The notes below the pieces were generated by a model. That model had not been told where the DNA came from. It did no database searches and saw only the letters and a list, made by a program, of their open reading frames with translations. A stretch of DNA of 64,000 bases from Nemopilema nomurai (lineage: Eukaryota > Cnidaria > Scyphozoa > Rhizostomeae > Rhizostomatidae): positions 152,501 through 216,500 of the forward strand of contig ML133454.1 in assembly GCA_003864495.1 (NCBI GenBank), in the 5' to 3' direction. This document shows, in pieces, positions 1-10,310 of the stretch (position 1 is its first letter; every line of letters starts with the position of its first letter). A program made the translations under genes and the position numbers.

Positions 1-4
1 CTAC

Positions 5-364
5 CTCAGAAGACCAGGGGTCCTCTGTCCCAAGCAATTCAGAGCCTCTCTCTCCATCACTAGACTCAAAGTTAGTTGGCTTTTCAATTTTGCTTAACCA
101 TCTTTCAATCCACTCAGAGATATTGAATTTATTTTGACTGGCTACGTCAAGATATCTGGCGAGTTCTGTGGGCTTGGAATGTTCTTCTGATTGAAAGGCT
201 ATCCACTTTTCTTGTCTCTTAACTTCATTCTTGCTGTAATAGTTTCTCTGTAAAAAAGGCTTTTCGGCACCAGTCTGTTTAATGCTAGCTCTGGTCCTCT
301 TTTTCTTCAACACAAAAACAGAGCAAGGTGGTGGTTGATAGCAATCGACATCCACAGACTGCAT
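5..364 (-). CDS. First coding exon of an unidentified gene, cut by the window edge
   Basis: Read on the minus strand from an ATG at 364, this is 120 codons with no stop. It ends in GAG followed by GTAG, a plausible splice donor at the window edge, so the rest of the gene probably lies outside. The protein begins MQSVDVDCYQPPPCS, continues through a basic stretch (LKKKRTRAS), and ends in an amphipathic segment (ELARYLDVASQNKFNISEWI) followed by an acidic Ser/Glu-rich tail. I recognise no domain. Codon-like composition over 360 bases and the clean phase-0 donor are the only evidence. It could also be a chance open stretch. Confidence 0.45.
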
Positions 365-2376
365 TTTGAAAACAATTAATTTCTAATCCAACGAAATTGA
401 TCCTCCGTAGCTGCAATCCGAAGGACTCCTTGGTTTGAAACTCAAGTTACATTCAATCAATACCTCCACGTGGTGCAGAAACTCTTCAGATTTCTCCTAT
501 CTGCATGAAGCCGGTTTCCATCTGTTTGATCCTCCCTTCCCTAAATACCCTTGAGGTTGGTGGAAGCAGCGGCGATACAAACTTCTTTCTTCACGTAGAC
601 GTCTTCGTGTAGGGCCTTTCGCTTGTTCAATCGGCTACCTCGGAGATGTTGCATGAAATGACGTTCTTCTTAGCAGGACAACAATAAGTACGAGACAATC
701 CTTTGTTTTCTGATTGCGTGTAGCGCTGGTGTATGCTTGTAGAGGAATTCGCCGGGCATGCGCATCACAATTCATGTGCGGTCTCTTAACTATTCGCCGG
801 TGATATATAAAGGTGATATAAATGCACCTGTCATGGTTTCATAAATGTTAATCAATCTACGTTTGTCGATGTAGGTCAATGGTCGCTGACGCACGCTACT
901 GGACAAGGGTGTTTTCGATTAGGACAAGTAGCGTATTGGATGCTGTGATCAAGCAACTTTCGGTAATCTTAAACACCATTGAAGCATCCAACATAGTGTG
1001 AAGTTTGCTAAACAGCCACAACTTCATTATAAATAGCAAAAGCACGGAAATAGTTCTGCAGGTTGCTAGAGGCTGCCTTTCTTTGGATGGAAACCTACTG
1101 ATAAGACGACTAATCGTTTCTTTTTTTATCTCTTATTTAAAGGCAAGTGATATAGATACTCTCTGGCAGTTTACTTTATCAATTATTCAAATAATTTTTC
1201 TATGGAGTATGCATTTAGTAGACTGCCAGGCAAAACATTCATTGGCCCCTTTACTTGCTATGCTGCATTAGCAAATAAATTATTCGTGAAAGAGGTGGGA
1301 CCATGTTCCAATAACTCTGATCTAACGTTCGTGAAACACAATGAAAAGACGCTTGAATACTAAGAGACCGGAAGATTAGTTCTTCTTTCCAAAGTTGTTT
1401 GAATTGCAAAAGAAAATGAAAAGAAAATGAACGGTGTTTTGGTTGACAAGAACAATCAATCAGTTATAAACAAATAGAAAACAAAAAAGAAAGAAACTTC
1501 ATTCATGGAAAAACGAAGGTTTAGTGTTTACCCTATAAAAGAAGGAAGTTAATCAAAGGGCATCACGCTAAACGTGAAGTATCTGGGTAAACAGGCTACT
1601 AAATAGGAGCAACTGCCCATGCCAATTTATAACCGTCTCGTCTATTACATCACAAACGTAATAGAATAGAGCTCAGACATCTGACCAACTATGATCTGGC
1701 GTAAATGGCAAAGTGCGGCTTTTCCCGGAGATCGACAAATACTGTTAGCATACTTCTCCCACGCATTCGACAGCAACACCCAATATCTTTGTCAATTAAT
1801 CTGATATCATTGCTGTCTACTCAAGATTTATTTCCCGCCATTTTGTTAGGGCATACACTTGCGAAGGGTACCTCCGAATGATATCTACTGCGCATGCTCC
1901 AAATAATTAAAACTGGGGGCTGCCATAATTTTACAAAATTCCTTCAGACTTGGGCAACTAATATCCCCGAAAACTTTTGGCATTGATATAAATGTGCTTA
2001 TGATGCTCCTGGACTTTTGTCACTGCAATTGTTGTGAGGGGAAAGGATTTCAAATTTGTCGGGTCTTTTTCAAAGGATGCCAAAAATGAAAGAAGTAAAT
2101 CAAAAATGCTGATAACAATTTTTTAGCCTTTTTTAATGTAAGTATTGCGAATAGTGCCAGGCATTTCCTTTACAAAACACTCTGTCTTTGCATAAAGCTA
2201 CAGACATTGCTTCACGACTAGTCATAAAAAGCATATCACTTTCGATGCTAGCTGATCAAACTGACTTTCATATTTATCTATCACCGCGTTTCTTGTCGCT
2301 TTTTGCTGAGATCGCTTTTTAGCCGCCACGTCTGACTCGACCTTTGAGAACCTTACAGTATACACATCGCTTCGCC
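365..2376. other. Intergenic stretch, nothing assignable
   Basis: I see no convincing exon, RNA gene or repeat here. Short open frames on both strands are below 90 codons and lack splice or family support. If the neighbouring minus-strand exon (5-364) has a promoter it should lie in the first few hundred bases of this stretch, but no recognisable element stands out. Confidence 0.4.
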
Positions 2377-3324
2377 TTATCGCCGTACCTTCTTTGCATA
2401 TAGTCCACCAGACATTGCTCTTTTCCCCTCCCTGTCTGTGCTTTCGTATGAAATCGAAATAAACTTGTCATGGCAGTTCTCTCTACTCTGTTTCCGTATA
2501 AACAAATCGTTGACATCCACTGGCCCCTCCTTCACATTCTCCTGAGCATAGACTGATTTCCTTCGAGGTGCCATTGTTTCTGGTCGTTGATCAAAATTTG
2601 ACCCAGTAGCCTCGTTAACACTTTTAAGCCTGGTTACGGGGCTTTTCGACTTCTTCTTACTCTTCGCCTTCCTTTTTTCCTGCTTCTTGCTGTCTTTATC
2701 TTCTTCCACGTGATAGAGCCGCTTACCATAAATCGCCCCATAGCTCGCGTCACCATCTTCTTCCTCAGCTCCACGTTGGTAAGAAAGCGCCAAGAACTTT
2801 GGCGTTGGGTGGAACTCGCTCTTCTTTCGGCTCTTCATGAGACCATCAACACTCACAGGCTGTCTCCCGATTCTTTCATCAGCAAAAACAGACTTCTTTC
2901 TTGTTGAATTGTCATCCAGTGCTGATTCACTCATGAGGTCGAGGGCTTTTAGGTACAAGTCATTTCCTCCCTCTACGTCATTCATCTCTCGCTTCTCAAC
3001 TATCTCGTCTTCCAGTGATAGACGACGCATCATTGGCTCTGCGCTTGCATCAAAAAGCCCATTGCGTTTGCTGTCATTCCCTCTAAGGCCGGTTTTGTTG
3101 TTGTTGCTCCCAGATGCTGAGCGCTGCCTGTTTTCCCCTGCGTCTCCATGCTTCCTTGCTGGCCGTGATTTGCTTCCATTCAATGCTTTCGATGGAGGCC
3201 TTTTTGTCGGTGGTGTGCCTGGGCTCTCATAGCACCCCTTTTTGATTCCTATGCCAAGTTCAATGACAGTCGATGGTGGTGGTGTCCAGTCAAACAGCCT
3301 TTCTATTTCTCGTTTCGCATACAT
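2377..3324 (-). CDS. Disordered basic protein with RxxS sites and an internal repeat (unknown family)
   Basis: An uninterrupted 315-aa frame from an ATG at 3324 to a TAA at 2377-2379. The protein is Lys/Arg/Ser-rich and looks intrinsically disordered, with basophilic kinase-like motifs (RRLSLE, RRKSVYAQE, RKKSEF, RKQSRE) and a lysine cluster (KAKSKKKSKS). The last third holds two imperfect copies of one module: RK-K/Q-S, a K-F-hydrophobic-S-Y core (KFLALSY / KFISISY), an acidic spacer, then a Y-G/A-K-R/K element (GAIYGKRL / GGLYAKKV). A related MYAKRE forms the N-terminus. No signal peptide or membrane segment is visible. I do not recognise the family. It resembles in style the RRxS protein at 14429-16252, also intronless and on the minus strand, but I cannot show homology. 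Confidence 0.55.
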   Translation of the reverse strand: MYAKREIERLFDWTPPPSTVIELGIGIKKGCYESPGTPPTKRPPSKALNGSKSRPARKHGDAGENRQRSASGSNNNKTGLRGNDSKRNGLFDASAEPMMRRLSLEDEIVEKREMNDVEGGNDLYLKALDLMSESALDDNSTRKKSVFADERIGRQPVSVDGLMKSRKKSEFHPTPKFLALSYQRGAEEEDGDASYGAIYGKRLYHVEEDKDSKKQEKRKAKSKKKSKSPVTRLKSVNEATGSNFDQRPETMAPRRKSVYAQENVKEGPVDVNDLFIRKQSRENCHDKFISISYESTDREGKRAMSGGLYAKKVRR

Positions 3325-4375
3325 GTCAGATCTGAATTGTCCTTCCTTTTATTCCAGTTCTACTTCACCATCAAGCGTCTAATCCTTAGTAACACTGAAA
3401 CTTTATTCTTCCATCAAGAACCCAAGTTGTAAACCTGCAACAAGTCGCCTTAGGCTATGGCAGGTCTCAATATTGTTCTGGCGCCCGTGTCATTAGCAGC
3501 GTTTCATGGTTCTTCTACCATATCTCAAAGCAATTTGCAAGCATTCAATGTGAGAATGTCAAATACAGTCGACAGCTTTCTGTTGTGATGGATAGCACTA
3601 GATTAACATGGATACAAATGCTCATACGCAAGTTGCTGCAATGCTACCAACCAATTATGTTCACAGTTAAAAATTGATTATTAATGACTTTAAGGTTGCT
3701 TGTTTTTGATTAAGTTAGCTGTGAAAGCCTGCTGCGAAGGAATACCATAGCAGCAGGGGTGACAGGTATCTTGAATGCCGTCTACATAGTTCTGTAAGAT
3801 GAAAAATATAATAATAATAATAATGTCCCACAACCTTACGACACACTTTAATTGCAACTACTCCCCATAGAGTGTTTGATGAGGTGAAAAAGCATCATGC
3901 TTATGAAGAGTGGGGCTTCAAGGTTTCAGTATTTTCAATATACATTTCCGTAAAATGTTCATCTTTCGAAAGGCTTTAGATAAATGCCTTCATATGATGT
4001 TCATCAGAATAAAACTTTGCGTAATAGATTGTTTGTTAAAGTAAAGTAAGGCACACACCACAAATAATGTAGCAACATGGATTTTTACAAAATGAATAGT
4101 TTAAGAAATGGGTAAGGTGAAAAGTGAGAAGACGTTGACAGTGATCCTTCCTACTGTCAAATATGCCCACGTCAAAAGGCGTGCACTCGTTACAGCGCAT
4201 TACTTAGGAGGTACAATGTCTGTTGAACCAAGGACAGCCCTTTGACTCGGTTTCTTGCGCCTCTTTCCCTCGACAAACAATGTTATCCTGTTGCCTCGAG
4301 CCTCTTATCCACAAAAAAGCAATTTCATTTCTTTCTAGAAGTTAATGAAACTCGAATCATTGTCTTTGTCATAGC
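3325..4375. other. Intergenic stretch, nothing assignable
   Basis: Probable upstream region of the minus-strand gene ending at 3324. It contains a short ATA/AAT trinucleotide run near 3810 and no open frame with coding character. No promoter motif can be named. Confidence 0.35.
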
Positions 4376-4681
4376 AAATACCATACCATACTATACCATA
4401 CCATACATAGCATACCATACCAGACCATACCATACCATACCATACCATACCACACCATGCCATACCATAGCATAGCATAGCATAGCATAGCATAGCATAC
4501 CATCCCATACCATACCAAACCATACCATTGCATACCATACCATACCATACCATACCATACCAAACCATACCATACCATACCATACCATACCATCTCATCC
4601 CATACCACACCATACCATTCTATACCATACCATACCATCCCATACCATACCATACCATACCATACCATACCATACCATACC
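4376..4681. repeat. Pentanucleotide microsatellite (CCATA)n
   Basis: About 305 bases made of CCATA units (TATGG on the other strand), with variant blocks such as repeated CATAG near 4465-4497. Because 5 is prime to 3, all frames read the same low-complexity Tyr/Trp/Met/Gly string on the minus strand, so the open frames here are not genes. Confidence 0.95.
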
Positions 4682-5457
4682 GGTAAAAAACACAGGAATG
4701 TTGAGGTTTGGGTTGAGGAAATTCTCTTCTCAAATTTTTCTCACGTTTTTGCAATGTCCAGTTGAATCCTGTGGAAACCTTTCATTGGGCAAAAGATGCA
4801 TACAAATACACAAAAGAGTAGTCAATACCTTTTCTTCAGTTTTTTCTGAATTATTCAAGAAGCGTCAATAAAATATTATGATATGCATAACTCTCAAATG
4901 TGCGGCTACCTTCTAATTTGCAGGTGATAAAAGAGCTGTCGACTAGAACGAGAAACGTTTTTCCATAATTTCCTTCTTGCGAGTTTTACGATATTTGTAC
5001 TTTAAATATTTTATAATCCTGGCGTGAGTTCACTTTGAATTATTTACAAAGTTAGATATACCGTTTAATCTCTTTTTAATATGATGCTGTTGCTATTTGT
5101 TGAAGATCTACAAAAAATTATACAAACAAGAAGTCTTCAGCATTTATGTTACACCTGCCAATGCTATGCTATCCTATTAAGCTTCAATACTAGAGTCAAG
5201 AATAGATATGAAATATAAGTAGGACCAGTTTCTGACTAAATTGCTATACATTGTGGCATGCTGATACGCTTAATGTCTTTGCAACTCAAAGGGCTTTTTC
5301 ACAAGTTTATTATGGACTTCTACTGGTGGATTTCTTCCTGTGGGAGCGCCTGGCTGACCTTTCTGTAATAGAAACAAAGGGGGAAGGCACTTGATTGCAA
5401 CACGAAGTTCATGCGATTGATTCTGATTGGTTCATAGTACTTGCACGAACTCCATTT
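4682..5457. other. Intergenic stretch, nothing assignable
   Basis: AT-rich sequence between the microsatellite and the minus-strand ORF ending at 5458, so it probably includes that ORF's 3' untranslated region. I see no exon or repeat of note. Confidence 0.35.
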
Positions 5458-6021
5458 TCACCTCCTCTTCTCTGCATTACTTTCAGCAGCTCTTTCCTTG
5501 CTTGCCCTCCTCCGTATCCGCTTCTTGCGCATTTCCCCCGCTGTCTTCATCCATATTGGATAGGCAAATGTCTCTTCTTTTCCTCTTTCATCCCTACATT
5601 GTCTATAATTCTGACATTCTCTTATCCATTCTGCAACTGATTCCATCTTTTTCCTGTAATGCAGCTCTTGAAGCTGATCTTCTGAGAGTGAATCAAGACA
5701 ATTCTTATTGACTGCATTTATTATAGTATACTTTAGATGTTGATGAGCAGGCCTGGCTTTGTGAAATCCTCCAAGGAAGGTGAATTGTCTCCTTTGTCGT
5801 GGGTTCCCCTGCAGACTTCTAAAATCTAAAGCTTTTGCATTGCTTAATCGTCCATATACGTCTTTTTCTCTGCAGAAGACCTCTGCTTGAAGTCGGTCGA
5901 CTTTTTTATCTTGAAACTCGTAGCAACTCCTCCTTCCATCTACATGATGAGTCCTAGTATCATTTAATTGACTCTCCATCCTTACCAGTCTTTCAGACGT
6001 CCGTGGTCTACACTCGCTCAT
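5458..6021 (-). CDS. Uncharacterised Arg-rich protein, 187 aa
   Basis: An open frame from an ATG at 6021, with an in-frame stop just upstream (near 6040), so this start is consistent with a single-exon product. It is highly charged and helical-looking: MSECRPRTSERLVRMESQL at the start, a middle segment RRQFTFLGGFHKARPAHQH, an ELHYRKKMESVAEWI helix, and a very basic end (RKKRIRRRASKER). No signal peptide, membrane segment or catalytic motif is visible. A second frame just upstream (6018-6200, minus, MFVSYEKRPEDLLENF..., with GTAACG after its last sensible codons) looks exon-like and might be a 5' exon, but I find no junction that joins the two. Family unknown. Confidence 0.4.
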   Translation of the reverse strand: MSECRPRTSERLVRMESQLNDTRTHHVDGRRSCYEFQDKKVDRLQAEVFCREKDVYGRLSNAKALDFRSLQGNPRQRRQFTFLGGFHKARPAHQHLKYTIINAVNKNCLDSLSEDQLQELHYRKKMESVAEWIRECQNYRQCRDERGKEETFAYPIWMKTAGEMRKKRIRRRASKERAAESNAEKRR

Positions 6022-6945
6022 AGTCGAGTTACCGTTACCGTAATGAGATCACAATATATGCTGATGGCAAATTCTTGTCCAGAAGTCTTATCAAACAACA
6101 GATCGAACAAGTGATGAACTTCTCTGTCTCTTACTTGATCTCCAACTGGTCGAAAATTCTCAAGCAAGTCTTCCGGTCTTTTTTCATAACTGACAAACAT
6201 TGATCTTGTTACAGAGCTTTAAATATCTATCTAAGCAGTACAACTTCCCTACGTAACTGATCTGTTTACGCATCTGATCAACAAAATATATGCAATTGCC
6301 GTCAGATTGCACATAAAGTCTCTTGAATAATTGACAACCTGTTGGTTTTCGTGACGCTTGATGGAGTCGAGGCACGTCATGCAAACAGAAGGTGTGGGCT
6401 TATAACAATAGGGACGAAATTATTTTGCTTAAAACCCGTCATATCGTCATGGCGATGGTGGAGTACAGATCCTAAGCCAGATTTACCTTCTACAGCTGTA
6501 AACAAAGTCAATTTTCTGCAAAAATTGACGGAATTTTCTCACAGGCAGCAACAGCAGTAAATATCACTTTGACACACTGCGTGAGATGCTTTTAATACCA
6601 CTGATTTTGGACGGTGCCCTTTATTGGCAACACATTTACTATTCGTAATAGAAGGTTGCCCAAAAAGGCAACATATATCTAAAGAGACACCATCAATAGC
6701 CCAATTTGACAAAAACGTATAAATTATGAATCAAAATCTCGTCGTCGTCAAAAACTCATCAAGAATTTCAGTAAAAGATTCTAAATTCACTTCACAAGGC
6801 CTAAGCAGCTTGAAAATTCGAGAAACATTAGATTTCTCGGCAAGTAACAGCTGCATATTCTGCTTAGAAAAACATTCTCATTAGATCCCTGATGATGTTC
6901 ATTTCTAGATTTAATTAGCATTGTATGTATTTTGATTAAGCTTAC

Positions 6946-7046
6946 AGCAAGTATGTAGCATGTGGCAAAAACAACATAGAGCGCAAAGAATAGCCCAAAG
7001 AAAACAAATAGCATAGAGCTGTCTCTTGCATCCAACCCAAACTTAG
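6946..7046 (-). CDS. Possible internal exon with one transmembrane segment
   Basis: On the minus strand an AAG acceptor-like site near 7047 is followed by an open frame FGLDARDSSMLFVFFGLFF and on into a hydrophobic run ending YILA, which meets a GTAAGC donor at 6945-6946. The hydrophobic run is long enough for one membrane helix. No partner exons could be chained to it and there is no upstream ATG in frame, so this is an exon candidate rather than a gene call. Confidence 0.2.
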
Positions 7047-8267
7047 TCCTTCATATAGCATATGATTTTAATCACACAAAATACACAGCCTGCCCAAGAG
7101 AAAGACATTTGACAAAAGTTGAAATTACATTTTAATAATGATGCTACAAGCATGTGAAGTTAGCAGAAGGAAGCGATTGCTTACGCGAAAATTTCACCTC
7201 GCTTTTCACGTGCAGCGAGGGTGAAAATTGCGGTGGTGAAAAAAGCGCGACAGAACTGGTTTATAACCAATAGGACATGCTTGGTGGATGCCAGTTGGAA
7301 GGGTTCTATCAAAGAATGCAAAGTGACAAGAAAGAAGATGAAGAAGAGAAGAAAAGTGCAGAGGGGAGCAAGATGAGGCGAGTGTTCCAAGGACAAAGTA
7401 TGGCGGCTATAAAAATGCCAAAGAGACAAGGATGATAGGTATAGGAGGAAGAGTGATGATTGGCAAAAAGGACAAAGAAGAGATGCATTCTTGTGAGCTC
7501 ATGAATTTCCAGTAGACTTAGCATTGCTAACGAGGTTTTTGAAGAGTGATTAATCTGTTCGATGGGGACGCATGCTAGGCCTATCTAGACACTAAACAGA
7601 CCACACAGGTCAAGTGAAGATTAGAAACATCATTTGGGAAGCCACTTTGAGCTAATCGACACGATCTCCCCTTAAAAAGCGAAGTCTGTGATTTACCTCA
7701 TGTCGCGTCAATTATCCTGCCCTGCTGCGGCTTACATCTGCACGGCTTGTAGGCATTAATGACGTCACAACCGCTATTAGGTTACCATAAGCATTGACGA
7801 GATCCACCTGAAAGGACAAAATGAACTACTTTAAAGGCTGAATGGGTTGAAAAAGAAGCCTGTACAAATTTAAACAAAAGTGTTTCTGCTAGAGATCAAT
7901 CTTGACATGCCTTTCGATTAATTAACTTCGAAAAGACACAATCGGTTAATTATTCATGCTGTTTTTCAAAACACACTGTATGCGCGTTATCAGATTTAAA
8001 TTGCTTCTTTAGCAATTCAGTTAATGTTTTTTGTTTGAAATTACTACGAAGCATAAGCATACCTTAATAAAATATGCGTGGTTGTATCAGTAATAGATAA
8101 GATTAGGGGTTGCAAGATTCAAACGTATGCTTTATTTGAAAACATGACTATGGAATCTTGATTTTTCTTAAAAAATTTGATTTATGAAAAATTGCAAACA
8201 CCCTTGTTTTCAAATCATATTTTACAATAGCAAAGGATTAAGGAAATATCCCTTTTGCACACAAAGC

Positions 8268-8320
8268 AGTTTTTTATCCGACATTCCTTATAGTATGCAA
8301 ACTTGGGAAAATGACTGACA
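8268..8320 (-). repeat. Degenerate relic resembling the Penelope tail/ribozyme region
   Basis: The plus strand reads TTTTTTATCCGACATTCCTT then ATAGTATGCAAAC. This parallels TTTTTTCGTCCGACACTCCT then CAGAGTATGCAAAC in the ribozyme region at 9470-9504. The catalytic CUGANGA core is destroyed (CTATAAGGA on the minus strand), so if related it is a dead copy. The match is short. Confidence 0.35.
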
Positions 8321-9454
8321 TCTACCTATTGGTCAAGAATGCAATCGTTATGGATGGAAGGAAACAATCAAACAATATAAACCACACAAGAACCTGCAGC
8401 TGAAAAGCATAAATCCAAAGCATTTTATTTGGCTTTCATGTTTAATAGAAGCACCACCTGTCAGTGGCGATCATGGGCAAACCAAACACTTTTAGTTCCA
8501 AACCCCCTGCCCAACAAAGTTATACGATGTCTACAATAACTATGAAATATGTTGTACTCTATTTTTGCTTTCTAATATAGTCACCAGTTGAAGAGAGTTG
8601 GCGACAAGCTGTTTTTTCCTTTGTAATGGTGTGGTGGAAAAATTTGGAAAGCTTTTACGAAAAGGCGACTTCTGGCTTTCCCTTGAGGACTAATCTTTTT
8701 GAATGCACCTTGAACAATTATGATTATTCAGATCTTAGTTGATTTGCATTGTTAGAGGAAAGCCATAAATAATCCGTTTTAGTAGCTTTTAGAATAAAAC
8801 GGCTACTTTTTTCCTGCCGAGTTAGGTTTTCAACTCTATCTCCTAATAAGACAGAGTCATTTAAACCAGTTGCTCTATTTCTTTTTATTTTAGATCTTTT
8901 GTAATCATTTTCTGATCATTCAAATTTTTTAAATAACAACTCGGCCAAATAAAAATGTTTTGCTTCTGCATGGATTTGAATATTCTATTTGAATACGCCA
9001 AATACAAATGGATGCAATAAAATATTTCGAAAACATCTTGATCTTAAACGGTGCGTGCATAAACTGCTTGTCTTCATGCTTATCCAAGACTCTTACTGTC
9101 CAGAATAAACGTTCAGAGATTTTACATATACTTTATAAAAAGCAATTGAAATATGTAAGTAAAACGTTTAAGGTCAATGAATTATCCAGTGATGAGAGAG
9201 ATGAGGTCAAGCGATGTCCTTGAATGCTGGGTTTCTAAGGTTGACGTTATTATCCAGTTGCCCAAAACAAGACAGGAATCATCAAAATGCATTTAGTAGA
9301 AAAGAAAAGAACAAGCAAGGAGAAATTTCAGACAAAAATGAGGCAAAAAGAATCAATTAATAAATGTCACATGTGCCCGTTGTTTCCAACTTTGTGAACA
9401 AGTGCTTTGTGGTACAAAACTTCACAATTGCTAGAAAAAGCGGAACTATTTTTC

Positions 9455-9500
9455 GCATACTTAAAAGTACTTTTTTCGTCCGACACTCCTCAGAGTATGC
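9455..9500 (-). ncRNA. Type I hammerhead ribozyme motif
   Basis: On the minus strand: GCATACT (stem I), CTGAGGA (core CUGANGA), GTGTCGGAC (stem II with G-C and T-A closing pairs, weak inside), GAA (core), AAAAGTACTTTT (self-complementary stem III), A (cleavage-site H17, preceded by T), then AGTATGC, the perfect complement of stem I. All core positions of the hammerhead consensus are present in 46 nt. Penelope-like elements are known to carry minimal hammerheads of this type near their ends, and this one lies downstream of the endonuclease stop at 9628, as expected. The short stem III and weak stem II suggest it may work best as a dimer. Confidence 0.7.
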
Positions 9501-9800
9501 AAACGTCGGAAGATAACCAAAAACTGACCGAATAAATAGCCAGATGCGGATCGAAAACACTAGAGGGTGATAAGCAGAGCGCGTGATTGGTTATAATTGA
9601 CCAATCTGCGTTACTTAACACCTCACTTTAGAAGAGCCCAAGGGAAAAGACGAACTCTTTCTGTCTACAAAGAATGGGATTTTCCATTGAAATATAGACA
9701 GACTCCAAAACACCTAGGTGAAAGGACGACCTAGCTTGCCCAATTATACGAAAATTGTCGTCACTGTATGTTTTGGCGCAATCTGGATTCTCTAAAAGAT
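9466..9800 (+). repeat. Left arm of inverted repeat (Penelope tail)
   Basis: The sequence is the reverse complement of about 9985-10308, with very high identity over more than 300 bases. It includes the endonuclease C-terminal codons and the downstream tail with most of the ribozyme. The arms diverge inward after GGCGCAATCTGGATTCT. Confidence 0.85.
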
Positions 9801-9984
9801 GTTGTCCTATAGCCAAATCGCAATTAATTTGGGCATTGCGTCTTTTACAATTTCGACGCGGCTGCTCTCTTTCTGCAGACGTTTTGGTCCTTATGCTCGT
9901 GGGAACATGCTGCTTTATTCTATCCTCCAATCTTTGAGTAGTGCGTCCTACATACCGAGCTTCACATCGGCAACAAAATTCAGA

Positions 9985-10308
9985 ATCCAGATTGCGCCAA
10001 AACATACAGTGACGACAATTTTCGTATAATTGGGCAAGCTAGGTCGTCCTTTCACCTAGGTGTTTTGGAGTCTGTCTATATTTCAATGGAAAATCCCATT
10101 CTTTGTAGACAGAAAGAGTTCGTCTTTTCCCTTGGGCTCTTCTAAAGTGAGGTGTTAAGTAACGCAGATTGGTCAATTATAACCAATCACGCGCTCTGCT
10201 TATCACCCTCTAGTGTTTTCGATCCGCATCTGGCTATTTATTCGGTCAGTTTTTGGTTATCTTCCGACGTTTGCATACTCTGAGGAGTGTCGGACGAAAA
10301 AAGTAGTT
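9985..10308 (-). repeat. Right arm of inverted repeat (Penelope tail)
   Basis: Partner of the left arm. It stops inside the ribozyme stem III, at GACGAAAAAAGTA followed by unrelated GTTTCC, so this copy lacks the 3' half of stem III, the cleavage site and the closing strand of stem I. Confidence 0.85.
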
Positions 10309-10310
10309 TC

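Larger units (their letters stand above)
6022..9440. other. Mostly featureless AT-rich stretch
   Basis: Apart from the exon-like frame at 6018-6200, the possible membrane exon at 6946-7046 and a weak ribozyme-like relic near 8268-8320, I can assign nothing. A perfect TGACGTCA palindrome sits at 7760-7767. Open frames elsewhere in the stretch are short and low in coding character. Confidence 0.35.
9441..10310. mobile_element. Two Penelope-like retroelement 3' ends in inverted orientation
   Basis: A minus-strand fragment (about 10005 down to 9441) and a plus-strand fragment (about 9989 to 10308) carry the same 3' end and face outward from a shared centre. The minus-strand frame (9628-10005) reads CRCEARYVGRTTQRLEDRI, then QHVP, HLLENPDCAKTYSDDNF and a tail CRQKEFVFSLGLF. 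This is the typical GIY-YIG-type endonuclease end of Penelope-like elements, with the usual conserved Cys, Tyr-Val-Gly-Arg-Thr and His. The plus-strand copy encodes only the last ~45 residues. Both lack the reverse transcriptase and are 5'-truncated. The arms look almost identical, so the arrangement appears young. Confidence 0.75.

Noticed and set aside
4335..4668. Minus-strand frames rich in Met-Val-Trp-Tyr-Gly
   Set aside because: They are readings of the pentanucleotide microsatellite in three frames.
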